Below are positions 23,414-31,504 of a DNA stretch of 46,918 nucleotides, one piece after another. The notes below the pieces were generated by a model, which saw nothing but the letters and a program-made list of their open reading frames with translations, made no database searches and was not told the DNA's origin. This DNA is from an uncultured Collinsella sp. Lineage in GTDB: Bacteria; Actinomycetota; Coriobacteriia; Coriobacteriales; Coriobacteriaceae. The position numbers and the translations under genes were made by a program. The stretch lies in assembly GCA_959604825.1 (NCBI GenBank), contig CAUHCN010000018.1, positions 1 through 46,918 on the forward strand, written 5' to 3'. Each line of letters begins with the position of its first letter. Within the stretch, counting starts at the first letter, position 1.

Positions 23414-24634
23414 ATGGTTGATGAGGACTTTGCCTGGCGGCTTGCGCAGGACCTTGTGCGGATCGACAGCTCAGACCCGGGCGCGTATGAGGATGAAATT
23501 GAGCGCTTCATTAAGAGGCTCATTGAGCAGCAGCTGGCACAACTTGATAGTTCTGCGCTCGATGCCGTGCAGATTGAGGAGCTCGAAGTGCTGCCCGGGC
23601 GCCGCAACCTTAAAGTCACCGTGCCGGGCCAAAGCGACAAGCCGCGGCTGATCTATATCTGCCACATGGATACCGTCACCTTGGGCGATGGCTGGGACGC
23701 AGACATCGCACCGCTTGGGGCGGTTGTGCGCGACGATAAACTCTATGGCCGCGGTGCCTGCGATATGAAGGGTGGCCTGGCCTGCGCCATTGCCGCACTG
23801 ATCCATACGCTCGAGCGCGTAGCGGCGGAGGGCGAGCTGCCCCACCGCGGCTTCTCGCTCATCTGCTCGGTCGACGAGGAGGACTTTATGCGCGGCTCCG
23901 AGGCGGCCATCGATGCTGGCTGGGTCGGCTCGCACGAATGGGTGCTGGACACCGAGCCCACCGACGGACAGATTCAGGTGGCACACAAGGGTCGCACGTG
24001 GTTCGAGATCGAAATAACCGGCGTCACGGCGCACGCTAGCCAGCCCTGGAAGGGCGCGGATGCCGTCGCCGCCATGGCCGAGATCACCTGCGCGCTGCGC
24101 CATGCGTTCGCGGCGCTGCCCGTGCATGATGAGCTGGGGCCATCGACCATCACGTTTGGGCAGATCGAGGGTGGCTACCGTCCCTATGTCGTGCCCGACC
24201 ACGCCAAGGTCTGGGTCGATATGCGCCTGACGCCGCCGACCGATACGGCCGCCGCAACGCGCATGGTAGAGCAGGCCATCGCCGACGCCGAAGCCGCGGT
24301 CCCCGGCTGCCATGGAAGCTATACCGTGACAGGCGACCGCCCCGCCATCGAGCGCGATCCGGCCTCTCCCCTTCTAACCGCACTTAAGCGCGCGGCAGAC
24401 GATGCGACGGGCGCGGACACGACCGTCGGCTTCTTTACCGGCTATACCGACACTGCCGTCATTGCCGGCAAGACGGGTAACCGCAACTGCATGAGCTATG
24501 GCCCAGGATCGCTCGCGCTCGCCCACAAGCCCAACGAATATGTGCCCCACGCCGATATCGTTCGCTGCCAGCAGGTGTTGATCGCGCTCGCCGACAACAC
24601 GCTCTGGGGCGCGGATAGCCAAGTTGGGGCATAA
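23414..24634 (+). CDS. M20 family metallopeptidase (ArgE/DapE-like)
   Basis: A 406-residue zinc peptidase or deacylase. Metal-site motifs are CHMDTV (first His-Asp), GRGACDMKGG (bridging Asp), DEEDFMRGS (catalytic Glu pair), LDTEPTDGQ and the late His in AHKPNEYVPHAD. A dimerisation domain (HKGRTWFEIEITGVTAHASQP) interrupts the catalytic domain, as in ArgE/DapE. Likely cytosolic; the substrate (N-acyl amino acid or dipeptide) cannot be told. AAGG lies upstream. It is divergent from the AbiEi-like gene and sits between serA and the DUF1015-like gene, which are adjacent in many other bacteria. Confidence 0.88.
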   Translation: MVDEDFAWRLAQDLVRIDSSDPGAYEDEIERFIKRLIEQQLAQLDSSALDAVQIEELEVLPGRRNLKVTVPGQSDKPRLIYICHMDTVTLGDGWDADIAPLGAVVRDDKLYGRGACDMKGGLACAIAALIHTLERVAAEGELPHRGFSLICSVDEEDFMRGSEAAIDAGWVGSHEWVLDTEPTDGQIQVAHKGRTWFEIEITGVTAHASQPWKGADAVAAMAEITCALRHAFAALPVHDELGPSTITFGQIEGGYRPYVVPDHAKVWVDMRLTPPTDTAAATRMVEQAIADAEAAVPGCHGSYTVTGDRPAIERDPASPLLTALKRAADDATGADTTVGFFTGYTDTAVIAGKTGNRNCMSYGPGSLALAHKPNEYVPHADIVRCQQVLIALADNTLWGADSQVGA

Positions 24635-24673
24635 TAAGCCGCGAACAAACCGACTCGCGCGTTAGGACCGTCC

Positions 24674-25363
24674 ATGAAAGCTCTTCCGTTTCCCTGCATC
24701 CGCCCGGCTCAGGACCGCGTGCTCGAGGCTCTGCCTGCGATGGGCAGCATTCTGAGTGACAACGAAGCCCTGCGCGGCGCGATTGCCGATGGGCTCATGC
24801 TTAAAGATCCGGGCGCGGCGTATTACGTGTACGAATGCTCCGGAGAGCCGGGACGCGTAACGGGTGTCGTGGCGATCTGCCCGGTTAACGTGCTGACGGG
24901 CAGCGACGAGGCTGCAGCCGAGAGCATCGACGCACTCGCCGCCGCGCGCGCGATCGCCGAGCTCAAGGTGCAGCCGCGCCCCGTGTCGCTCGCCTACGAG
25001 GCGTCGCCCGTCATGGATATCATCCTGGGCGCTGCCAAAGAGGGCGCATCACTCTACGCCGTCACCGATCCCGCGGGCGTCACACATCGCGTGTGGGAGG
25101 TCAAGCGCGAGGACGCCGTTGCCGCCATCCGTGCCATGCTCGATCAGGCGCCCGACCCGGTGTTCGCCGGTGACTCCGCCTATGTCGCCGCACTGGCTGG
25201 GGCATCGCAGATTCTGGCCGACGAGGCCCGCGCTGCCGGCGCCTACTCTGGCAAAGAGCCGTTCAACTTTGCTGTAGCCGTGCTGTTCCCCGCCGCGCAG
25301 GTCAGCGGCAGCGCGCCGCAGGTTCCGACGGGTCTGCTCACTCACCAGGTCTCACGGTTCTAG
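24674..25363 (+). CDS. short, divergent DUF1015-like protein
   Basis: A 229-residue protein of unknown function. It begins ALPFPCIRPAQDRV like DUF1015 proteins, keeps AAYYVYECSGEPGRVTGVVAIC, and ends with FNFAVAVLFPAAQV, similar to the family's conserved hydrophobic strand. Usual members are about 400 residues, so it is roughly half length. The His-rich GHHR motif of the family is replaced by GDSAYVAALAGAS. DUF1015 genes commonly follow serC-serA; here they are separated by 2.8 kb. A strong terminator follows. The DUF1015 assignment is from sequence pattern only. Confidence 0.55.
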   Translation: MKALPFPCIRPAQDRVLEALPAMGSILSDNEALRGAIADGLMLKDPGAAYYVYECSGEPGRVTGVVAICPVNVLTGSDEAAAESIDALAAARAIAELKVQPRPVSLAYEASPVMDIILGAAKEGASLYAVTDPAGVTHRVWEVKREDAVAAIRAMLDQAPDPVFAGDSAYVAALAGASQILADEARAAGAYSGKEPFNFAVAVLFPAAQVSGSAPQVPTGLLTHQVSRF

Positions 25364-25408
25364 CGAACTCAAACGCTAAGCTGGAAAACCCAGCATCCAA
25401 ACAAACAA

Positions 25409-25449
25409 GGGGCGGAGATGCAGCAAACGCATGCACCTCCGCCCTTTTC
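25409..25449 (+). terminator. intrinsic terminator of the DUF1015-like gene
   Basis: GGGGCGGAG pairs with CCTCCGCCC, with an inner ATGC/GCAT, followed by TTTT. Confidence 0.85.
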
Positions 25450-25492
25450 GCATCAAACAATTACGCCGGTAAACCGGGCCGCAACGTCAGCG

Positions 25493-26128
25493 TTATCCAC
25501 GCTGCGGACCTGCCGCCGCCACGAGCGGCTCTAGCCCCAGCTCGCGCGCGTAGTCTTCCTGCGTAAAGACTTCGACCAGTTCAAACGTATCGGCCGCATC
25601 GTCAAACGCAAAATGCAGCACTGAGCAGTTGCCCGGCACGCGTTCGCGCTCGTCGGCCGCCGCGCCCCGCACGTGGTCCAAAAACTCCTTGATAGCTGAG
25701 CCATGACTTACCGCGAGCACGCACGTATGGTCCGGACGCTGCATAAGATCGGTCAGCGTCGCCACCATGCGCGTGCGCACCTGGATCTGGCCCTCGCCGC
25801 CAAACTGCCGATAGAAGTCGCGCCACGGGCGCTCGGGCATAAGCATCACGCGCTCGGCCTCAAAGTCGCCAAAGAACCACTCACGCAGGCCGTCCAGGCG
25901 CTCGTACGCCAAGCCCGGCCACAAGTTGGCGATAGTCTGCTCGGTGCGATGAAGCGTAGAGGTGTAGGCATGATCGGGCTCAATGCCGCGCGCACGTAAA
26001 AACATGCCGGCGCGCGCCGCCTGGTCGCAACCCAACTGCGTAAGCGGCGAGTCACTCCACCCCTGAATGATACGCTTAAGGTTGAATATCGTCTGTCCAT
26101 GACGGACCAGATACAGATCTTTATTCAT
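25493..26128 (-). CDS. histidine phosphatase (phosphoglycerate mutase-like), paralogue 1
   Basis: A 211-residue member of the histidine phosphatase superfamily. LYLVRHGQTIFNLKRIIQGWSDSPLT holds the catalytic His of RHG. The second core motif is REWFFGDFE, and LAVSHGSAIKEFL holds the second His. Substrate unknown; family members act on sugar phosphates or cofactors. The start at 26128 has GAAAGGA. It lies 17 bases after its paralogue at 26146-26688; the pair looks like a tandem duplication. It carries a C-terminal extension of ~30 residues (EVFTQEDYARELGLEPL) absent from the other. Confidence 0.88.
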   Translation of the reverse strand: MNKDLYLVRHGQTIFNLKRIIQGWSDSPLTQLGCDQAARAGMFLRARGIEPDHAYTSTLHRTEQTIANLWPGLAYERLDGLREWFFGDFEAERVMLMPERPWRDFYRQFGGEGQIQVRTRMVATLTDLMQRPDHTCVLAVSHGSAIKEFLDHVRGAAADERERVPGNCSVLHFAFDDAADTFELVEVFTQEDYARELGLEPLVAAAGPQRG

Positions 26129-26145
26129 AGGGGTCCTTTCGTTCG

Positions 26146-26688
26146 TTACCAACCCAAGAGCGAAAACGCCCCGTCGCGATAGCCAAAATGAAGCACGGCA
26201 CCGTTGTCGGGTAGCTCTCCCCCGCCAGTCACATACTCAAGAAACTCCTGGCAGGCTGAGCCGTGGGAAACCGCCAGCACGCAGTCGTGCTGCGGCCGGG
26301 CCATAATACGGGACAGCGCCGCGACCATGCGCGACTGAAGCTGCACTTCCGACTCGCCGCCAAAGGCCACCGGATAATCGCCCCAGGGCTGCGGCGGCAT
26401 CTCGCGATTTGATGTGCCCTCCAGCGAGCCAAAATGCCACTCACGCAGGTCATCGACCAGCTCAATGGAACGGCCCTCGCCAACGATAAGCTCGGCCGTA
26501 TGCCGCGCCCGGCCCAACGGCGAGGAATACACATGATCAAAGGCCACGCCACGCGCCGCAAACGCCGTACGCGCCGTCAGCGCCTGCTCGCGCCCGCGCG
26601 CCGTAAGCGGCGAATCGTGCCAGCCCTGCAAAATGCTCTGCACATTGAGCTCAGTCTGCCCATGCCGCACCAAATACAGATCTGCCAC
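26146..26688 (-). CDS. histidine phosphatase, paralogue 2
   Basis: A 180-residue phosphatase, LYLVRHGQTELNVQSILQGWHDSPLTARG, closely matching paralogue 1 through REWHFGSLEG and LAVSHGSACQEFLEYV. It begins with GTG, with GGGGAGAG directly upstream. It is the first gene of a two-gene operon with paralogue 1. A CCACCACAAA repeat lies upstream of its start. Confidence 0.88.
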   Translation of the reverse strand: MADLYLVRHGQTELNVQSILQGWHDSPLTARGREQALTARTAFAARGVAFDHVYSSPLGRARHTAELIVGEGRSIELVDDLREWHFGSLEGTSNREMPPQPWGDYPVAFGGESEVQLQSRMVAALSRIMARPQHDCVLAVSHGSACQEFLEYVTGGGELPDNGAVLHFGYRDGAFSLLGW

Positions 26689-26703
26689 ACGCTCTCCCCT
26701 CGT

Positions 26704-26738
26704 ACCACCACAAAGGGGACAGGCACCTTTGTGGTGGT
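26704..26738 (+). repeat. CCACCACAAA hairpin repeat, copy 5
   Basis: Same hairpin as copy 1 with the forward GGGGACAGGCACC centre, 16 kb from the other four. It lies between the nitroreductase stop and the GTG start of paralogue 2. Confidence 0.85.
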
Positions 26739-26770
26739 TTACCGTCTGATCACGCCGCGGTGACGCTCAG

Positions 26771-27442
26771 CTACACCAGCACGTCGGCGAGCGGGCGCTT
26801 GGGTACGTGGTGCACCTGCGCATCGTCACGCCAGTAATTAATTGAGCCGTCGGGGTTGGAATCGATCGCATCGATCATCTGCGTCTCGGCCGGCACGCCA
26901 AAAGCCATGATCAGCTTGAGCTCATACTTGTCGTTATCGAGCCCCATAGCATCGATCGCGTGGGGCGTAAAGGCCTTGAACATGCAGGCTGCCACCTCGG
27001 GCGTGGCGCTGCGAGCGGCGAGCATCATCGTCTGCGCGGCAATGCCCGTGTCGACCTCGGTGATGGGCGCGGCGGGCTTACCCGGAACAGCGCGCTCGGC
27101 AAGAATCGCGATGTAGCCGGTCGGACGCTCGCCCTCGGCAGGACCCGACCAATCCTTAAGCGCGCCGGCCCATGCAAGCTCATCAAATACACGCGCGCAA
27201 TCCTCGGCACCGCTCACCACATGAAAACGCAGACGCTGAGCATTGGCGCCGCAGGGAGCCAGGTGCGCCAGTTCCGCCAGCTCGAGCAAAAACTCGCGCG
27301 GCACGCGCATGGACTCGTCAAAACGGCGGCACGTACGGGCGCGGCGGACCAGCGCGTCAAACGTGTCCAGGCCAAGCTTTTCGCAACCTTGCTTTGCCAT
27401 CGATTCGACACTCGACGGTGCCTCGGGAACTGCTTCGTTCAT
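26771..27442 (-). CDS. nitroreductase family protein
   Basis: A 223-residue flavin reductase-like protein using FMN and NAD(P)H, probably cytosolic. The N-terminal motif RRARTCRRFDESMRVPREFLLELAELA and APCGANAQRLRFHVV fit the family's FMN-binding region; ITEVDTGIAAQTMMLAARS and the late FGVPAETQMIDAI are also typical. The natural substrate cannot be told. The ATG at 27442 is preferred, as residues encoded upstream look non-coding. It is divergent from the HdeD-like gene. Confidence 0.85.
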   Translation of the reverse strand: MNEAVPEAPSSVESMAKQGCEKLGLDTFDALVRRARTCRRFDESMRVPREFLLELAELAHLAPCGANAQRLRFHVVSGAEDCARVFDELAWAGALKDWSGPAEGERPTGYIAILAERAVPGKPAAPITEVDTGIAAQTMMLAARSATPEVAACMFKAFTPHAIDAMGLDNDKYELKLIMAFGVPAETQMIDAIDSNPDGSINYWRDDAQVHHVPKRPLADVLV

Positions 27443-27676
27443 AGGGACCCCCAATACAAGCCAATTGTCCTTAGGAAAATCTAACCTAAAACGTAGGCAA
27501 TAACGAACAGGGCTGCAATGTTCTACACCTGTTGAATAGAAAATCGCGACGTGGGGAACAACGGAAACAATTCGGGGCCTTTGGGTTACGTTTCGCCCTC
27601 CCCGACCCATACGTCAGCGCCCTTAGGGGATACTGGTTGTAACGATCAAGGCTTACGCCGCACGGAAAGGAGACTT

Positions 27677-28279
27677 ATGGGCATCTTTAAGAACGATGAT
27701 CAAAAATCGAGCCAGTTTGGATTTGACGAGAAAAGCATGGCGGGCAAAGCCGTCAAGGCCGTACGCTGGATCTACGCCATCACGGGCGTCTTAGCACTCA
27801 TTGCTGGTATCGCGCTGCTTTTTGCACCTGCCAAGTCCCTCGTCTTTTTGACGACTGTCCTGGGTTTTTACTTTGTAATCACTGCTGCCATCAGACTATT
27901 CACTGCCATTTTTGAGCCGCTGCTGCCCACCGGCTGGCGCGTGACGAGCATCATCTCCAACCTACTCATTATCTTGGGCGGCGTCATAATCCTGCGCAAC
28001 CAGGCCTTCTCGACCGCGACGCTCACCACGATGGTGGTTATCGTGGCCGGCTTTGGCTGGATTGTCGAAGGTGTCATGTCCATTCTGGAGTCCGAGCTTT
28101 CGTCCAACCGCGCCCTCGCTATCCTGAGCGGCGCACTTTCCATCATCGCCGGCATGTTCGTGTTTATCTATCCGCTGTGGTCGGCCAAGATGCTCGTCAT
28201 CTTTAGCGGTGCCGCGCTGCTGGTGTTTGGCGTGACGCTCATTGTTCGCGCCATTCAGTTTGGCAAACTGGTGCGCTAG
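27677..28279 (+). CDS. HdeD-like DUF308 membrane protein
   Basis: A 200-residue membrane protein with about six hydrophobic helices in three repeated pairs, as in HdeD. The helices run from AVRWIYAITGVLALIAGIALLF to IFSGAALLVFGVTLIVRAI. Acid-stress roles are known for HdeD in enterobacteria; the role here is not known. The start at 27677 follows AAAGGAG. It is directly joined to the next gene: its TAG is followed by ATG with no gap, so the two are co-transcribed. Confidence 0.85.
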   Translation: MGIFKNDDQKSSQFGFDEKSMAGKAVKAVRWIYAITGVLALIAGIALLFAPAKSLVFLTTVLGFYFVITAAIRLFTAIFEPLLPTGWRVTSIISNLLIILGGVIILRNQAFSTATLTTMVVIVAGFGWIVEGVMSILESELSSNRALAILSGALSIIAGMFVFIYPLWSAKMLVIFSGAALLVFGVTLIVRAIQFGKLVR

Positions 28280-28762
28280 ATGCCAAAGACGCTCTTTATT
28301 GATGCCGACGCCTGCCCGGTCACGCGCGAGTCGATTGACTGCGCGCGGCGGGCGGGCGTCGCCGTTGTTATCGCCGGCAACAGCACGCAAAACCTGGAAC
28401 GGCACATTCGCCGCGACGACCCGCGCGATGCCGAGCACGCGCGACGCGGCTTTTGGGTCACGACGCTCGACGTGAGCGTGGGCGCCGACAGCGCCGACTT
28501 TGCCATTGTCGAACGCCTGCAGGCGGGCGACGTGGTCGTGACGCAGGACATTGGCTTGGCGAGCATGGTGCTCGGGCGCGATGCCGCCGCCATCGGTGTG
28601 CGCGGGCGCGTGTACGACAAGGCGACTATCGACATGCAGCTGTTTATTCGCCACGAGGAAAAGAAGGTACGCCGCGCCGGCGGACGCACTCGCGGTCCGG
28701 CAGCATTTACCAGCGAAGACCGCGCCCGCTTTAAACGCAACCTCACCGAGTTGCTGCACTAA
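28280..28762 (+). CDS. YaiI/YqxD (DUF188) family protein
   Basis: A 160-residue protein of unknown activity. It begins LFIDADACPVTRESIDCARR, the conserved N-terminus of the family (a PIN-like fold with Asp residues), and has TQDIGLASMVLGRDAAAIGVRGRVYDK and a basic C-terminus (RRAGGRTRGPAAFTSEDRARFKRNL). The conserved acidic residues suggest a nuclease-like fold. Its start abuts the preceding stop, so it depends on translation of the HdeD-like gene. Confidence 0.9.
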   Translation: MPKTLFIDADACPVTRESIDCARRAGVAVVIAGNSTQNLERHIRRDDPRDAEHARRGFWVTTLDVSVGADSADFAIVERLQAGDVVVTQDIGLASMVLGRDAAAIGVRGRVYDKATIDMQLFIRHEEKKVRRAGGRTRGPAAFTSEDRARFKRNLTELLH

Positions 28763-28765
28763 CCA

Positions 28766-28802
28766 AGGTAGATTTTTGAGACATGCCTAAAATCTACCTT
28801 TT
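28766..28802 (+). terminator. intrinsic terminator of the HdeD/YaiI operon
   Basis: GGTAGATTTT pairs with AAAATCTACC around TGAGACATGCCT, followed by TTTTTG. Confidence 0.85.
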
Positions 28803-28848
28803 TGTTTTGAGCGGTGTGAGCGCTCGGAATCCATGGCTCAACAAAAAA

Positions 28849-28918
28849 CGGGCTTCAAAATGCCATGCGTCGCCGCATTGCGCAGGCGCTGAGCATGGCT
28901 ATTTGAAGCCCATTTTTT
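28849..28918. terminator. long hairpin between convergent genes
   Basis: GGGCTTCAAA and inner CCATGC pair with GCATGG and TTTGAAGCCC around a ~24-base loop. T-runs flank it on both strands, so it can end both transcripts. The permease gene stops at 28927. Confidence 0.75.
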
Positions 28919-28926
28919 AGGCCTAC

Positions 28927-30015
28927 TTAGAGGCCAACGGCGGAGAGGATGAGGCCCCAGCCAGCGCCGATGACGTACATCATGATCAGGAACACGGCAT
29001 TTTCGCGGGCGCTGCGGTTGGTGCGGAACAGCACCAGATAACCCACGCCGGCGGAAATGAGCGTGCCGGCGAGCATCGGCGCCAGTTGCAGCGCGCCTTC
29101 CAGATACAGCTGTGTAATGACCACGCTCGCCGAGCAATTGGGAATCAGCCCGACAAGCGCCGAACCCAGGACAGCGAGTGTCTCGTTGCCGCGCAGGAAC
29201 TGCTCGATCGCGGACTCGCCGAACGTCTCGAGCACGGCGACCAGAATCAGCGTCACCAGAAAAATGAATACCGAGACCTGCACGGTGTGCGAGATCGCAC
29301 TGCGGATGATCGACAGGACAGGCGTCCCTTCGTGGGAGTGAGAGTGACCGTGACCATCATGGTGTTCATGTTCGCCCTCATGACCGTGATCGTGGCCATG
29401 TCCGTGTTCGTGCTCGTCTTCGTCTTCATCACATCCGCAATGGTCGCGCTCGCACAGCTCGTGGATGTGGTCGGCGCTCACGCCCGCCTCGGCCACCTCG
29501 TCGATGATGTCACCGCCGCTGTGGTCGTCGTGCGCGCAGTTCACGTGGGCCGGATTGGCCGCGGTTCCCAGCACGGTACGGCGAATCGCCGCGTGCGCGC
29601 GGGCGTTACGGCGCAGGCCGCGAATGGCAGCGTCCACGATAAAACCCGTGACCAGTGCGATAAGCGCTTTCGAAGCCAAAAGCATCGCCATAGTCTGCAC
29701 GGGAACCTGCTCGGCAAGCAACAGCGGCAGCATCTCGTCGGAGGTCGAAAGGAACACCGCCACCAACGTGCCCAAGGTCACGACACGGCCGGCGTACAGC
29801 GTGGCCGCCATGGCCGAAAAGCCGCACTGCGGCACCATGCCCAGCAGCGAGCCAACCACGGGACCCGCAGCGCCGGCGCGCTTGATAGCGCCGTTGACGC
29901 GGTCGCCCGCAACGTGCTCAAGTGTCTCGAGAGCAAGATACGTCACCAACAAAAACGGCACCAGCGACAGCGTGTCCTTGCCGGCGTCGAGCAGAATATC
30001 AATCAGTAAATCCAT
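28927..30015 (-). CDS. ArsP_2-like metal permease with His-rich loop
   Basis: A 362-residue membrane protein of the putative 10-TM heavy-metal exporter type (ArsP_2/'putative manganese transporter'). About five hydrophobic segments flank each side of a hydrophilic loop (residues ~175-230) packed with His and acidic residues (DEDEDEHEHGHGHDHGHEG...HSHSHEG), a metal-binding feature. GMVPQCGFSAMAATLYAGR near the N-terminus and GLIPNCSASVVITQLYL near the C-terminus look like paired repeats with a Cys each. Substrate metal unknown. A dyad, CCTAG/CTAGG, lies upstream at 30058-30074. Confidence 0.8.
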   Translation of the reverse strand: MDLLIDILLDAGKDTLSLVPFLLVTYLALETLEHVAGDRVNGAIKRAGAAGPVVGSLLGMVPQCGFSAMAATLYAGRVVTLGTLVAVFLSTSDEMLPLLLAEQVPVQTMAMLLASKALIALVTGFIVDAAIRGLRRNARAHAAIRRTVLGTAANPAHVNCAHDDHSGGDIIDEVAEAGVSADHIHELCERDHCGCDEDEDEHEHGHGHDHGHEGEHEHHDGHGHSHSHEGTPVLSIIRSAISHTVQVSVFIFLVTLILVAVLETFGESAIEQFLRGNETLAVLGSALVGLIPNCSASVVITQLYLEGALQLAPMLAGTLISAGVGYLVLFRTNRSARENAVFLIMMYVIGAGWGLILSAVGL

Positions 30016-30057
30016 GACGGATGGAACCTTTCGTGTCTTTCGGCAGCATTGTAAAAG

Positions 30058-30074
30058 TCCTAGCGGTCAACTAG
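30058..30074. promoter_or_regulatory. dyad between metal permease and exonuclease genes
   Basis: CCTAG and CTAGG flank CGGTCAA in the 171-base divergent gap. It is a weak operator candidate. Confidence 0.3.
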
Positions 30075-30186
30075 GGTATTGTAGTTGTCCCGGGCGCGGT
30101 GCCAATAGTTGCCTATGGTAAACTATCATCTCGCCACAACTCAGTAACCCCGAGCCGCGCGACGCGGCCCGTCCAAGGAGCAGCCT

Positions 30187-31155
30187 ATGAACGTTTCGCA
30201 AGCACTTGAATACGAGCGCCAGCCGTTTATTCCCATGTTTATCTATGGCGACCACGGTGCCATGGAGTCCGAACGCCAGAAGGGCGAAGAGGCCCTCAAG
30301 GTGCTCGAGACCGAGTATTTTACTGCCGAGGACGACCCCGGCTTCGACTTTGCCACCGTGCGCGACCTGGCCGACCGCAACCGCGACCTTTGCGACCAGA
30401 TTGGGGAGGCACGCCTGCGCAATGTGACGCCCGCGACGCTCTCGCGCGGCCTGTCCGACGCCGACACCTGCGCCGCCATCGGCAAAATGCAAAAGCGCAC
30501 CGCCGCGTCCGTTATGCGCGAGATCCGCGGTGACCGCGACGCGCTCGGCGTGGCCTACGCCCGCAAGCCCATCCAGGGCACCGTGCTCGGTGTCGACATC
30601 GAGACCACCGGCCGTGCACCCGAACGCGGTTATATCATCAACGTCGGCTGGGAGATCATGGAACTCACCAGCGACGCCATCCCGCACGACGCCGAGGCGC
30701 ACTACTGTGGCCTGCCCGACATCTACCGCGGCGAGGATGTACCGCTGTCGAATATCCACCACATCACCTGGAACGACATCGACGGCAAAAAGCCGTTCCG
30801 CGAGAACAAGGAACTGCAGAAGCAGCTGCTCAAGCTCATGAAGAAGTACCCGTACATGGCACACAACGCCGCGTTTGAGGACAGCTGGTTCAAGATCCAC
30901 CTGGACGGCTACGCCGAGGCACGCCGCGCCGGCAAGATCATCGTCATCGACTCGCGCCAGATCTGCCGCAGCCTGGACGCCGACGTGCGCTCGCTCCCCC
31001 GCGAGTCCGCCCCAGCCGCGCTCGAGAACTGGGCGCGCCGCCGTGGAACCCTCGCCGCCGACGCCAACGAGCAGCACCTGGGTCTGGATGACACCGACCT
31101 CATGCTCCGCACGGTACAGGCCGAGTTCAACCTCAAGAACCTATTCGCGAAATAG
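30187..31155 (+). CDS. DEDDh 3'-5' exonuclease domain protein
   Basis: A 322-residue protein with a DnaQ/RNase T-like domain in its second half. Motifs are DIETTG (D137, E139), the second Asp in AHNAAFEDSWF, and HLGLDDTDLM with the general-base His and third Asp. The first ~130 residues are helical and charged, of unknown role. It could trim RNA or single-stranded DNA. The start follows CAAGGAG. No polymerase gene adjoins it. Confidence 0.85.
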   Translation: MNVSQALEYERQPFIPMFIYGDHGAMESERQKGEEALKVLETEYFTAEDDPGFDFATVRDLADRNRDLCDQIGEARLRNVTPATLSRGLSDADTCAAIGKMQKRTAASVMREIRGDRDALGVAYARKPIQGTVLGVDIETTGRAPERGYIINVGWEIMELTSDAIPHDAEAHYCGLPDIYRGEDVPLSNIHHITWNDIDGKKPFRENKELQKQLLKLMKKYPYMAHNAAFEDSWFKIHLDGYAEARRAGKIIVIDSRQICRSLDADVRSLPRESAPAALENWARRRGTLAADANEQHLGLDDTDLMLRTVQAEFNLKNLFAK

Positions 31156-31504
31156 CAACGCCTGCGACAAACACTGCTTGCTCACGAGCGGCCTCGCAGC
31201 GGGAAACACCGCAGCGGGGCCGCCCTACGCTCCACAGATAGATCTGCCATCACAAATTCTGAACCCTCATTTTGAACGATTTCGGCCAATTCCCGACACG
31301 TAATTCGTTGTCGGATGGTGATGCATTGATATCAAATGTGCAGCAATTGAGTTTTTATATGCTATAGCTAAGCTGCGAGAACATTGATTTTAGGCGTGCC
31401 AGCCCATAATCGCGTCAAGCTTTTGGACAGCATTTGGTTAGGCCCCTAAAACGGCTTTCCCACTCAGCGCCATCAACACGGCATTAGCTGACACGATATA
31501 TACC
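31156..31504. other. AT-rich gap before the second AbiEi-like gene
   Basis: No gene is supported. The gap holds CCGACA/TGTCGG around CGTAATTCGT (31288-31312), a weak hairpin. Base composition is clearly lower in GC than the neighbours. TATATA lies just before the next start codon. Confidence 0.5.

Noticed and set aside
23260..23640. Longer N-terminus for the first AbiEi-like protein
   Set aside because: It would overlap the divergent M20 gene's coding region, and the residues are Ser/Arg-rich low-complexity.
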